Of a DNA stretch of 48,716 nt, positions 33,440 through 41,346 are shown piece by piece. A program made the translations under genes and the position numbers. Position 1 is the stretch's first letter. Each line of letters opens with the position of its first letter. Below the pieces are notes generated by a model that was given only the letters and a program-made list of their open reading frames with translations, was not told where the DNA came from and made no database searches. Origin of the DNA: a virus; the IMG/VR virus record IMGVR_UViG_3300048591_000731, positions 1-48,716 of that record. The stretch is one strand, 5' to 3'.

Positions 33440-34429
33440 TTACTCTGTTTCTGCGCAGAAACGTTCAAACGCGTTCTCGTAGGCCGGCTCAATCACATTG
33501 GTCCACGAGTTGAAGTCATCCATCTCGACGGTCAACAGGTCGTCGAGCGGCACCCGCCTCTTCATGTACATGTAGAGGGACTCGCTGGGTGCCTGAAGTT
33601 TGTTGGTGTGGATCCGGTACACGGTCTTCGTGTCGCCGGGCACGTCCCGCATCAGGGCGTTGCCGTCGGCATCCAGACGCGGCTTGCCCCGACGATCGAG
33701 CAGCGGAGTCTGTGTCGTGGACACGACGTTCTCGCTGTTGAGGTAGAAGCACTCGTCGATGCGACGGGACAGTCGCTTCCAGATTCCCTTGGGGACGGAG
33801 GGGGCGGCCTCGGTGACGGACTGGTTGTCACTGATGGCCCTCTCATCGAAGATGGCATGGGTCGTCAGGATCACACCGATGCGGGCTTCCTGCAACCCGA
33901 AGATCAGATCACGGATCGAATCGTAGATGACGCCCCACGCCTCCTGGCCGTGCATGTTCTGGAGCTTGTCGCCCCGGTCCCGCTCCAACTTCATGCGTCG
34001 CATGTCCACGAGTGAGTCGAGCAGGTCGAAGCCCACCATGCAGGGGTCTTCCCAGCCACTGTTCCGCTTCTCGATGAGCGTGGTGCAGATGGCCCGCACG
34101 TAGTCGTAGCCGAAACCGTCGTAGTCGATACCGAATGCGGAGCCGGGCTGGACCTTCGATGTGCGGTCCGGCAACCGAATGGCCTTCCGCTGCGGGTTGC
34201 TGGAGCCCGATGAGTCCGCGTCGATGATGACGGCGTATGGGCAAGACTCGATGAGCGTGGACTTGCCACCACCCTGCACACCGATCAGCATGATGGTTCG
34301 TTGGTGCAGCGGGGTGAGTCCGTTGCCCTCGGGCGGATTGAAGTTGCCGAGGAACGATCCGAAGGGCTCGGCGCCGGTTGTCTGGACGCCGGTAGCAGCA
34401 GATCGACGGGTTCGGGTGGGGGGGGTCAT
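33440..34429 (-). CDS. Sak4-like RecA-fold recombination ATPase
   Basis: 329 residues. The N-terminal 40 residues are polar. Walker A is GVQGGGKST (residues 50-58). Walker B is in MVGFDLLDSL. A later VILTTHAIF matches the sensor region. This is the compact RecA-core layout of phage Sak4/AAA_24 proteins, which promote single-strand annealing with an SSB partner. The start is ATG 34429, with a TTG at 34441 also possible; neither has a strong ribosome-binding site. An 8-G repeat copy (34414) lies in the first codons and encodes Thr-Pro-Pro-Thr. Confidence 0.75.
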   Translation of the reverse strand: MTPPTRTRRSAATGVQTTGAEPFGSFLGNFNPPEGNGLTPLHQRTIMLIGVQGGGKSTLIESCPYAVIIDADSSGSSNPQRKAIRLPDRTSKVQPGSAFGIDYDGFGYDYVRAICTTLIEKRNSGWEDPCMVGFDLLDSLVDMRRMKLERDRGDKLQNMHGQEAWGVIYDSIRDLIFGLQEARIGVILTTHAIFDERAISDNQSVTEAAPSVPKGIWKRLSRRIDECFYLNSENVVSTTQTPLLDRRGKPRLDADGNALMRDVPGDTKTVYRIHTNKLQAPSESLYMYMKRRVPLDDLLTVEMDDFNSWTNVIEPAYENAFERFCAETE

Positions 34430-34445
34430 GAGGAGGTCCAATCTA

Positions 34446-35654
34446 TCAGGTGTTCAGGACGACGTCAACTGAGGGTTCGGGCTCACGATCATCACGATAG
34501 GAGACCGCGAAGTTCTCGGCGACGATACGGGGCCATGCAGCGTAGTTGTCGTGGGCCTCATACAGGGGCAGCAGAGCATCGATGGATGCGCCCGGGTAGT
34601 CGGGCAAGAGGTTGCTGCCACATGGAGGGAAGCACGAAGGGGTGCCCTCGCGGATGCAGGCCTTGTCCAGCTCCTTCAACTGCAGGAAGAAGCCCTCGTC
34701 CTTCATGAGCCGGGGATTGAACGGGATGTTCGACATCTGAACGGGCCGGTTGTTGTTGGACCGCTCAACTGTCAGGTGGTGGAACTCACCCTCGCCCAGG
34801 AGCCACTCTCGGTCACGGGCAAGCAGTTCGTTGGAGGCAGCCGTGGGACCCTCGTTCTTCTCGGTGGTCTTGAGGTATCGGATGGTGGGCTTCTGGAGGA
34901 CCCAGTGGAGCATGCCCTTGAGCTGGGCGGATGCCGGGACACCGTGCTGGTGCAGGGCCCCGGACTGCACGATGTGCTGCATCACAAATGGGTAGAGACG
35001 GGACTGGAAGTCGAGGGGTGCGACCAGCATGCGGACGTGGGGGCTGTGGCTGGTGGTCTTGGCGTCGAAGATGTAGAGGTCGTTGGTGTCGGTGTCGAGC
35101 AGCAGGGCATCGACCTTGATCACGATGGGCGACTTGATCTTCGGGATACGGAGTCGGAACGGCATCTCGGTGCCGATCACCCGGTACTTCTGGAGGTTGA
35201 GTGGTTGGATGGCCCACGCGGTAACGGCCCAGTTGACGGCACGCCGGTACTTCTCCCGCTGGATATCGAAGTCCAGTTGGGTGGGGGGGTCCATGTTCAG
35301 GATACCGGCCTCAGAGATCCAGCTGTCAACCTGGGCCTTCCACTGTTCCATCAGGAATCGGGACAGGTGTTCACCGGCCAACCCGTTGAGCAGGGCTTCC
35401 GAGCCAATGTGGAAGTAAGTGCCCATCTGGAGGGCTTCGGGTCGACCCGACTTGTCGATCAAGCCGTGGCGTGCCCGATGCAGAAAGGCTCGGGGACACG
35501 ATCGCAGCAGCCCATGGAGGGACGAGCGGATCGGGATTGGTCGATCGACGACGCCGTGCCGCCGGAGGAAACGGACCACCACAATCCCGGTGGAGTTGGG
35601 TGTGAGGGGTTTCTTGGAGCTACGAGACGGCGGGAGGGGTTTCGCCTGTGTCAT
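34446..35654 (-). CDS. PD-(D/E)XK exonuclease, Cas4/RecB-like with Fe-S cysteines
   Basis: 402 residues. GTYFHIGSEALLNG (around 78-91) is the conserved helix of RecB-family nucleases. Glu163, VDALLL (Asp182) and FDAKTTS (Asp197, Lys199) form the active site. Cys53 in RSCPRAF and a late CIREGTPSCFPPC triplet could hold a 4Fe-4S cluster, as in Cas4 and AddB. It probably resects DNA ends to feed the annealing ATPase downstream. It has its own promoter with the start codon only six bases past the -10 box. Confidence 0.8.
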   Translation of the reverse strand: MTQAKPLPPSRSSKKPLTPNSTGIVVVRFLRRHGVVDRPIPIRSSLHGLLRSCPRAFLHRARHGLIDKSGRPEALQMGTYFHIGSEALLNGLAGEHLSRFLMEQWKAQVDSWISEAGILNMDPPTQLDFDIQREKYRRAVNWAVTAWAIQPLNLQKYRVIGTEMPFRLRIPKIKSPIVIKVDALLLDTDTNDLYIFDAKTTSHSPHVRMLVAPLDFQSRLYPFVMQHIVQSGALHQHGVPASAQLKGMLHWVLQKPTIRYLKTTEKNEGPTAASNELLARDREWLLGEGEFHHLTVERSNNNRPVQMSNIPFNPRLMKDEGFFLQLKELDKACIREGTPSCFPPCGSNLLPDYPGASIDALLPLYEAHDNYAAWPRIVAENFAVSYRDDREPEPSVDVVLNT

Positions 35655-35660
35655 GGATGG

Positions 35661-35689
35661 AGAGTACCGATGGGTGGGGGGGTTGTCAA
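35661..35689 (-). promoter_or_regulatory. Promoter with G-rich repeat in its spacer, leaderless start
   Basis: Read leftward: TTGACA (35689-35684), a 17-base spacer made largely of the repeat (CCCCCCCACCC), TACTCT (35666-35661), six bases, then ATG at 35654. The -35 is perfect and the spacing ideal. A protein or structure bound to the repeat would directly affect this promoter. Confidence 0.7.
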
Positions 35690-35709
35690 TGCCCTTGAAT
35701 CAGAAAATT

Positions 35710-37788
35710 TCAACCACGAGTACGGGACCGACGGCGGCCGGAGGAACTCGCGAGACTGGGCATCACGTTCTCCTCGAACAGAGCAACAACTGCTCCGAAG
35801 CCATCAGCGCCCAGGTGGACTCCGTCGTACCAGTCTTGCACCGCCGCATCACCATCAACGTAAGGGGTCACGAACGCCGGGAACGAGATGAGATCGATGC
35901 CGAGTTCCACCGCGAGTGAGGCGAGCAGATCGGCCCGGGTTCGCTGGGCAGCCTGCTTGTCGGCAGGAGAGAGATCAGCCTCCACCGGGATCCAGATACC
36001 GAAGGTGCGAACTCCACTGTTGAAGCCGGTGCCAGAGCCGGCAACGCTGGCACGAATGACGGTCTGGCAATCGTGCCACCACGAACTGATTGGTGTGCCG
36101 GGCGAATCATTGGTGATTGGAGGGCACAGGCCCAGGTAATCGATTGATGCGAGTTCAATCAGTTTGGCCCAAACGGTCTGCCGAAGCTCTCCGAGAGTCT
36201 CGCCTCCCGAGGACACACCGATGCAGCCGATGCGGGCACCGGGGTCCGGGCTCCGGCAATCGAAGGCACTGAGGCCCATGCCAACGCCGGAGCCTCCCTC
36301 GTTGTCGATGCCGACACCGATGGCAGAGGTGCTCACGGACCATGTTCGACGAGTGAGTGTGGTTCCCACTCCATTGGACATAGTCGTTCCTGTAGTTGAC
36401 CAGTTGCCCACAACGGTGAAGTCGGCTCCACTTAAACACTGAGTGAAGCTGTGAACTCCGGTTGCTGAACCTGTAGGATTGTTGTAGTACGCATTGAATT
36501 GGTCGATCCGGCGGCTTCGGATCAGATCCCATAGGTTGTCCATACCCTCGTAGTATTGGAACCCCCCCACCCACTCTCGGGCTGGGTCGAACACGAGACG
36601 CTGGATGTGTGCGATGTTTCGGGATGCAGCACCGGCGGCACGGGACACGAAGACGTTGTCTACAGAGGTATCGAACAGGCCAAGGGTGCTTTCGGAGGCG
36701 GCAGTCTTGGCTTCCCACGAGTTGTTGGCACCGGGCATATAGGAGGCCGGCAGGATGTGAACCGAAGAATTGGTGCTGCTTGAGCCCACCGGGATGTTGG
36801 TGAACCGGGAGAGTCCAATACCGGATAGTCCGACTGCACGTCCAACCGCTTGTTGGAGAATATTGGCGATGCCAGGAGTAGCAGAACTGGTCAGGTTGCC
36901 GGTACCGCCGTGGCTCTCGCCGGGTCCGATCACGATGTGGACGTTGCGGGATCGGGCCGTGGCGACAACAGCCTGGAAGTTGGTGGCGTCGAGCAGATCT
37001 GGATCACTGTGGTCGATGACACCAAGCGTGGTGTTGTACGGAACCGACGTGAATGTCGGTGCCGTTGCCATCAGGTCCACCACCTCCTGGTCCGTGAGCG
37101 ATCGAGACGCCAGCAGCACCGAATCCACGCTGATGGGCGCGAAGCTTGTGCCGTTGTCGCGGGCCCCGATGCGCAGGGTCGATGCCCCTGCGGCGGGCGT
37201 GCCGAAGCCGGTCGAGGTTCCGACACCCATCGTCGCCTGGAAATCTGCGAGGCTGATGCCCACCGTCGCTAGATTGATCTTCATCGTGCCGCCGTTGCCA
37301 CCGTCGAGCGAGTTGGGGATGTACCGCAACACCACTGCGTACAGCGTCGCGGATGCCGATGTCGGAAGAATGATGCTGCCCGACGCTGGCGTGGTCAGGC
37401 TCAGATCGGCGTTCGTTCCGTCCAGCCGAGCCGTCACGCGGCCGGTGCTCGCCACGAACACATCGTTCTGGTTCGTCCCGCCGAAGTCGAGCAGCCAGTG
37501 GTTCCCGGTCAGGGTGCCGTTCACCGCCAGCACGGCCATCACCGTAAACCCCGTCGCGGCGTAGTCGCTCAGCGTTGCCGCGCTTGCCGCGTCGATGTAG
37601 TTATTCCAGTTTGCCGGAGTCGGATCTGAGTTGAGGGGGAGGACGCCGGAGCCGAACGTCATGGAGGTTCCGGTCGCAGTCACGACCCGCTGGTTGCGGC
37701 TCCAGTCGAGCTTGAAGGTGCCACCCCCGGCTGCAATGGTGGTGTCGGGCTCCAGCCAGAGGATGATGTCTTCGCGGGTGGCAGTCAT
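35710..37788 (-). CDS. Probable receptor-binding protein with LamG-like and SGNH esterase domains
   Basis: 692 residues. The first 235 or so resemble a concanavalin/LamG jelly-roll (WLLDFGGTNQNDVFV, TLRIGARDNG, SVDSVLLASRSLTDQEV). Next comes a hydrolase: VIGPGESHGGTGN holds the block I serine, and DWYDGVHLGADGFG near the end holds the Asp-His pair of SGNH/GDSL esterases. Such proteins bind and de-esterify surface polysaccharides. The start is ATG 37788, seven bases after a TACAAT box. A repeat copy (36562) lies inside in reverse orientation. It lies apart from the rightward tail genes, on the other strand. Confidence 0.7.
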   Translation of the reverse strand: MTATREDIILWLEPDTTIAAGGGTFKLDWSRNQRVVTATGTSMTFGSGVLPLNSDPTPANWNNYIDAASAATLSDYAATGFTVMAVLAVNGTLTGNHWLLDFGGTNQNDVFVASTGRVTARLDGTNADLSLTTPASGSIILPTSASATLYAVVLRYIPNSLDGGNGGTMKINLATVGISLADFQATMGVGTSTGFGTPAAGASTLRIGARDNGTSFAPISVDSVLLASRSLTDQEVVDLMATAPTFTSVPYNTTLGVIDHSDPDLLDATNFQAVVATARSRNVHIVIGPGESHGGTGNLTSSATPGIANILQQAVGRAVGLSGIGLSRFTNIPVGSSSTNSSVHILPASYMPGANNSWEAKTAASESTLGLFDTSVDNVFVSRAAGAASRNIAHIQRLVFDPAREWVGGFQYYEGMDNLWDLIRSRRIDQFNAYYNNPTGSATGVHSFTQCLSGADFTVVGNWSTTGTTMSNGVGTTLTRRTWSVSTSAIGVGIDNEGGSGVGMGLSAFDCRSPDPGARIGCIGVSSGGETLGELRQTVWAKLIELASIDYLGLCPPITNDSPGTPISSWWHDCQTVIRASVAGSGTGFNSGVRTFGIWIPVEADLSPADKQAAQRTRADLLASLAVELGIDLISFPAFVTPYVDGDAAVQDWYDGVHLGADGFGAVVALFEENVMPSLASSSGRRRSRTRG

Positions 37789-37795
37789 GACCCGG

Positions 37796-37801
37796 ATTGT
37801 A
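37796..37801 (-). promoter_or_regulatory. -10 box for the receptor-binding protein gene
   Basis: Leftward TACAAT (37801-37796), seven bases before ATG 37788, with no ribosome-binding site between. A matching -35 is poor (TGGTGT at 17 bases), so the promoter may need an activator. It is consistent with the other leaderless starts in the window. Confidence 0.4.
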
Positions 37802-37805
37802 GCGG

Positions 37806-37835
37806 CTGACAAACCCCTACACCAGCTGATAGACT
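37806..37835 (+). promoter_or_regulatory. Promoter for the holin-like gene
   Basis: CTGACA (37806-37811), 18-base spacer, TAGACT (37830-37835), followed by an AGGAGA ribosome-binding site (37841-37846) and ATG 37853. Unlike the leaderless promoters this one has a normal leader. It is divergent from the receptor-binding gene promoter. Confidence 0.5.
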
Positions 37836-37852
37836 AGGGTAGGAGATCTGCT

Positions 37853-38227
37853 ATGTCTGAGACCACGGTGGGGGATGTGTTGGTGGCTATTGCCGAGCTG
37901 AAGGGGGAGATGCGGGCTGACATGGCCGGTATCCGGAGCGGCGTGGCCGGCCTAGATGTACGGCTCAAGCATGTCGAACACGACGTGGTGGGCAACGGCA
38001 AGGAGGGCCTCAAGACCAAGGTGGACCGGCTGGAGCAGGCCGCTATCGTCGAGAGGAACCAGTGGCTGGACCTCAAGAAGAATGGCCCCCTCATCGGGAT
38101 CATCGTGGTGGCCGTCTTTGGTGGCAACGCTGGAGTACAGGCACTCATGACGGCTATGGGTTGGGGGACCCCCGCCCCAGTCGAATCAACCGAGACGTCC
38201 AAGACCCCCCCACCCAATTCTGATTAG
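37853..38227 (+). CDS. XhlA-like holin or membrane-anchored coiled-coil protein
   Basis: 124 residues. Residues 5-70 form a coiled coil with heptad spacing (VAIAELKGEMRADMAGI and VRLKHVEHDV). Residues about 79-100 form one membrane span (LIGIIVVAVFGGNAG), followed by a short Pro/Thr tail. N-terminal coiled coil plus C-terminal span matches the XhlA/hemolysin-associated holin type. AGGAGA lies six bases before the ATG. It stands alone on the + strand among leftward genes. The repeat copy at 38205 (reverse orientation) encodes its last Pro residues. Confidence 0.6.
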   Translation: MSETTVGDVLVAIAELKGEMRADMAGIRSGVAGLDVRLKHVEHDVVGNGKEGLKTKVDRLEQAAIVERNQWLDLKKNGPLIGIIVVAVFGGNAGVQALMTAMGWGTPAPVESTETSKTPPPNSD

Positions 38228-38445
38228 TCGGGGGTGGAGGCTGGCTGGTTGAGAAGGACGGTACGTCGCATGGAGTCCATGAGGGCCGTCTTGTGCATGG
38301 GGTTCAGGGATTTCCAGATGTCCGCGTACTCCCCGTTGCAGTTGAACCCGATCAAGTAGAAGCAGTCATAGTGGTCATTGAGCCAACGGGATACCTCCGG
38401 CGGAAGGACCATGTCCTCGTCGTGTCGCTGAATCATTGGGTCCAT
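38224..38445 (-). CDS. Small hypothetical protein
   Basis: 73 residues with Trp and Cys, soluble, no recognised domain. GAGGAG precedes ATG 38445. Its stop overlaps the convergent holin-like gene stop by four bases. It lies immediately downstream of the lipoprotein gene on the same strand and is probably cotranscribed with it. Confidence 0.55.
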   Translation of the reverse strand: MDPMIQRHDEDMVLPPEVSRWLNDHYDCFYLIGFNCNGEYADIWKSLNPMHKTALMDSMRRTVLLNQPASTPD

Positions 38446-38454
38446 AGGGACTCC

Positions 38455-39033
38455 TCAGGGGACAGGGACGAAGGCCTTGATGCCCAGCTCGGCGAGGGCG
38501 ACGGCGAGTTCCTTGCCGGCAGAGACGGCTGCGGTGAGGGCCTTGGCCTGCTCTTGAGTGATGACTTGGGCGGTCAGGAGGTGCTGGATCTGCTGGAGTT
38601 CGTAGGCCTTGATGACTCCGGCCACGTCCCGGCCCAGCTCGTCGATGCCCACCGTGAAGCCGCCGGCGAAGGAGGCGGTGAAGCCACGCAGGGTGCTGTT
38701 GCTGGGGTCGCTGTTGAACAGGCGAACGTAGACGGGAGTGCCGTCTGGGGTGGTGGCTGCGACGCCGGCCTCGTTCACGACGGGCAGCAGGACGGCCATG
38801 TCATGGGTGGGGGTGTCGGTCAGCTTGTTGAAGCCGTCGGCATCGAACTCGGTGCCGCTGAAGATGCGGGACGAGGATCCGAACCAGGCGTTTTTGCCCA
38901 TGGTGAAGGCGCCATTGGTGGTGGGGCCCCGGACCTCGTCGATGTTGGCGGTGGACTGGGGGCCCACACAGGCACAGAGAGTGAAGGCGAGGAACACGAA
39001 AACGGTGAGGACGATCAGCCGGGACTTACGCAT
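38455..39033 (-). CDS. Predicted lipoprotein
   Basis: 192 residues. MRKSRLIVLTVFVFLAFTLC is a clear signal peptide with Cys22 (LCAC) as the likely lipid-modified residue. The mature part is mixed alpha/beta, with a helical C-terminus rich in Ala/Leu. AAGGAG precedes ATG 39033. Phage lipoproteins serve as superinfection-exclusion factors or outer spanins. The length is rather long for a spanin, so exclusion is the better guess. It is adjacent to the holin-like and phosphoesterase genes. Confidence 0.65.
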   Translation of the reverse strand: MRKSRLIVLTVFVFLAFTLCACVGPQSTANIDEVRGPTTNGAFTMGKNAWFGSSSRIFSGTEFDADGFNKLTDTPTHDMAVLLPVVNEAGVAATTPDGTPVYVRLFNSDPSNSTLRGFTASFAGGFTVGIDELGRDVAGVIKAYELQQIQHLLTAQVITQEQAKALTAAVSAGKELAVALAELGIKAFVPVP

Positions 39034-39082
39034 GGGGTCTCCTTTGGGTAGTATCAGGAAGGATACCCATACGGGAGGAATG

Positions 39083-39841
39083 ATGCAAGTACCCCGGGGC
39101 TGGACTCGCACCTTGTTTTTCGGGTGTTTCCACGTACCAGCCCACGATAAGAGGAAACTGGCTGGCCTGCTCCGACTGATACGGGAGTACAGGCCGGACC
39201 GCCTCGTGGCCCTGGGCGATCTCATTGATGCGGACGCAGCGAGCCGCTGGATCAGCGAGATGAAGTGGAGCCTACAGGATGAGTACAACGGATTGTCGGG
39301 GGTTCTCCGTAGGCTGGAGCAAGCGGCTCCGGATGCCGAACGAGTGTTCTTCGACGGGAACCACGAGGATAATCTGAGGGCGCCGGGTCGGATCCCTGAG
39401 AAGGTCCGGATGCTGGTGCAACCCGAAAAGCATGTGCCTGAGTTGTTGAGGTGGGGGCGGGTCCCGTACGTGAACGACCGGACGGGTGTCCGGAGGTGGG
39501 GCCAGGTGACGGCCATGCACGGGTGGGGGGCGGGAACTCACTCGGACAACCAGGAAGCCATGGTTCATGGCATTGATAATGGGGTTACGGTGCGGGCCCA
39601 TACGCACAGGGGGACGCAGGGTCCGGTGCGTGTGAAGGCAGGGACGCAGCCAGTCAACCGGTGGTACCTGAATACCGGGACAATGTGTGACATCCGGTTC
39701 TTCAAGGAGAAGCACTACGGCAGACGGTTGAACACCAAGGGATGGTGCTTTACCCCCGTCCTCGTCGATGCGGACGAGAAAGCAACTGCCAACGACTCTC
39801 GCCGGTGGCAGTGCAAACAGTTCTGGTTCGATGCTGTTTGA
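39083..39841 (+). CDS. Metallophosphoesterase
   Basis: 252 residues. FFGCFHVPAHD, LGDLIDAD, DGNHEDNL, AMHGWGAG and RAHTHRG are the five metal-binding blocks of calcineurin-like phosphoesterases. Phage members act on nucleotides, phosphoproteins or RNA ends; the substrate is not evident here. The start is ATG 39083, four bases after GGAGG; ATG 39080 is too close to it. It is divergent from the lipoprotein gene with 49 bases between. The six-G run in AMHGWGAG is needed by the motif and is not counted as a repeat copy. Confidence 0.8.
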   Translation: MQVPRGWTRTLFFGCFHVPAHDKRKLAGLLRLIREYRPDRLVALGDLIDADAASRWISEMKWSLQDEYNGLSGVLRRLEQAAPDAERVFFDGNHEDNLRAPGRIPEKVRMLVQPEKHVPELLRWGRVPYVNDRTGVRRWGQVTAMHGWGAGTHSDNQEAMVHGIDNGVTVRAHTHRGTQGPVRVKAGTQPVNRWYLNTGTMCDIRFFKEKHYGRRLNTKGWCFTPVLVDADEKATANDSRRWQCKQFWFDAV

Positions 39842-39847
39842 GTTGGC

Positions 39848-40099
39848 TCAGAATTCTGAAGGGTCAGGATCACCCGGGTCGAAATCAGGGTCCGGGAGAT
39901 CGAGTTCTTCGAGGACTTCCCGGAGCAGACGCAACGTCGAGACGTATGCGTGGAACTCCAGGTTGCCGATGAGAACGTGGCAGATGTCGTTGTTCGGGAA
40001 GTCAGAGCCGTGGATCGTGATGTCCACCTCGACTTCCTCGATGTCTTCCTGGGTTGGGCCTTCGATGTTGGTCACGTCAGTGTCTTCCGGGTCGTACAT
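39848..40099 (-). CDS. Small acidic hypothetical protein
   Basis: 83 residues, very acidic (EDIEEVEVD and a DPDFDPGDPDPSEF tail), with a VLIGNLEFHAYVSTL hydrophobic core. No family is recognised. The start is ATG 40099, chosen for GGAGGTGA upstream; an ATG at 40120 lacks one. Such acidic phage proteins sometimes mimic DNA, but no evidence beyond charge is available. Confidence 0.55.
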   Translation of the reverse strand: MYDPEDTDVTNIEGPTQEDIEEVEVDITIHGSDFPNNDICHVLIGNLEFHAYVSTLRLLREVLEELDLPDPDFDPGDPDPSEF

Positions 40100-40121
40100 G
40101 GGGTCACCTCCGGACACCATT

Positions 40122-40328
40122 CTACCCTGTTTCCGGTAGGCCGTCTTCGGGGTTTGTTCGGTGTCGTAGGTGGACTATGTCCGGGTCTCGAACCTGGAGC
40201 ATGGACGTGATGATGGCGTCGGCCAGGTCATTGGCCTCTGACAGGGACAGTCGAGCATGGTGGGTTTCTCCGTCTATGTCGACGTACCGGATGTTTATTC
40301 CGGGACGCTGGGTTTGGGGGGGGAACAT
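40122..40328 (-). CDS. Small hypothetical protein
   Basis: 68 residues with INIRYVDIDGETHHARLSLS suggesting a small beta-sheet and an ANDLADAIITSM helix. GGAGG lies just upstream of ATG 40328. It overlaps the preceding gene by 34 bases. The function is unknown. Confidence 0.55.
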   Translation of the reverse strand: MFPPQTQRPGINIRYVDIDGETHHARLSLSEANDLADAIITSMLQVRDPDIVHLRHRTNPEDGLPETG

Positions 40329-40771
40329 GGAACCTCCGTACGAGAGAGAGCGAGCTTGGTCTCGGCCTCTACTGCCCGATTCTTCCAGACCTTCAACTGG
40401 TCCTGGAGCTGGGCGAGTTCTGCTGCAAGGGCGTCCCGGTCGGCCTCCATGGCCACCAACATGCCTTTGATCCGGTCGGTCGCGAACTCCTCGGAGTGTT
40501 CGCGGTGGTTGCGGATCATCTCGCCGCCCTTGACTGCATCCTCAACGATCTCCAGAAGCCGGGCCGGTTCCGATACCCGGGGGAGATTCGCGGGATGCCA
40601 AACACCTTTCCACCAGAGCAGGTAGATCTGCTCCAGGTCGAGTTCTGTGAGGATGTCACCGGACACGAGCCTCTGCTTGAGCGTCTCGGACCGATGGATA
40701 GCGGCCTTCAGGTCGTCCTCCAGTGTCGGCAGGGGACGGGCCTGAATGCCCAGCGTGGGCTTGGGTACCAT
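40295..40771 (-). CDS. Hypothetical coiled-coil protein
   Basis: 158 residues, mostly helical. The C-terminal half (MEADRDALAAELAQLQDQL) is a coiled coil. The middle holds IYLLWWKGVWHP and an ARLLEIVEDA helix. No family is recognised. The ribosome-binding site is weak (GAAAGA). It precedes the two small genes at 40122 and 39848 and is likely cotranscribed with them. Confidence 0.55.
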   Translation of the reverse strand: MVPKPTLGIQARPLPTLEDDLKAAIHRSETLKQRLVSGDILTELDLEQIYLLWWKGVWHPANLPRVSEPARLLEIVEDAVKGGEMIRNHREHSEEFATDRIKGMLVAMEADRDALAAELAQLQDQLKVWKNRAVEAETKLALSRTEVPCSPPKPSVPE

Positions 40772-40794
40772 GGTTGGTCTTTCGGTTGGGGGTC

Positions 40795-41346
40795 TCAGAA
40801 TGAGGTGAGACGGATGCGGATGCCATTGGAGGTGGCGGTCAGGCCGGTCTGGGCCAGGGCCTCTGTGGGCAGGAACATGATCTGACGGGCGCCGGCCAGG
40901 TCGTACGCGTACTCGTCAGAGCGGTAGACACCCAGCGTGTTGTCGTGGGAGGCACGACCCGAGTCGAGTGCGAGGGTGGCCAGGGTCCGGTTGTTGTGCC
41001 GGTCCCAGAGTCGGAACCACGGAAAGCCGGGGCCGTGGCGACCCCACAGGTAGCCCTTGGGATTCACGGTGACGGTCGGAGTTCCGGTGCCAATCATGAA
41101 GGCGTGGACGTGAGCCCACCCGTTGACGTCATCCGGGATGTCCAGGATGGCTACGATCTCTGTGTCGGCCGCGTTCTCGGGGTCGTCGCTGTCGTCCGCC
41201 GTTTGCGTAAGGTCGGACCAGAGTCGGACAGAAGGGTAGGAACGAACGACAGAACGTCCAAGGGCTGCATTGGACTGGGTTCCGAAGTTGTAGTTGGCCT
41301 GGTCTTCGGCCCTGAGGAGTTCCGCGATCGACTTGGCGCTGGGCAT
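40795..41346 (-). CDS. Probable virion or decoration protein
   Basis: 183 residues, beta-rich after an N-terminal helix (SIAELLRAEDQANYNFG). Segments such as IVAILDIPDDVNGWAHVHAF and FPWFRLWDRHNNRTL look like a jelly-roll or Ig-like structural domain. CCGGAGTG precedes ATG 41346. In style it resembles the rightward beta-rich virion protein at 27583. The downstream end of an ERCC4-type reading frame overlaps its first 196 bases. Confidence 0.45.
   Translation of the reverse strand: MPSAKSIAELLRAEDQANYNFGTQSNAALGRSVVRSYPSVRLWSDLTQTADDSDDPENAADTEIVAILDIPDDVNGWAHVHAFMIGTGTPTVTVNPKGYLWGRHGPGFPWFRLWDRHNNRTLATLALDSGRASHDNTLGVYRSDEYAYDLAGARQIMFLPTEALAQTGLTATSNGIRIRLTSF

Noticed and set aside
34551-35891. 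Long + strand frame of 446 codons
   Set aside because: Antisense to the PD-(D/E)XK nuclease, which has a complete active site and its own promoter.
39521-39530. GGGTGGGGGG in the phosphoesterase gene as a repeat copy
   Set aside because: Six Gs, and the bases are required by the conserved HGWGAG motif, so it need not belong to the repeat family.
40310-40324. GGGTTTGGGGGGGG near the start of a small leftward gene
   Set aside because: Three Ts instead of one between the G runs; kept out of the count as a different sequence.
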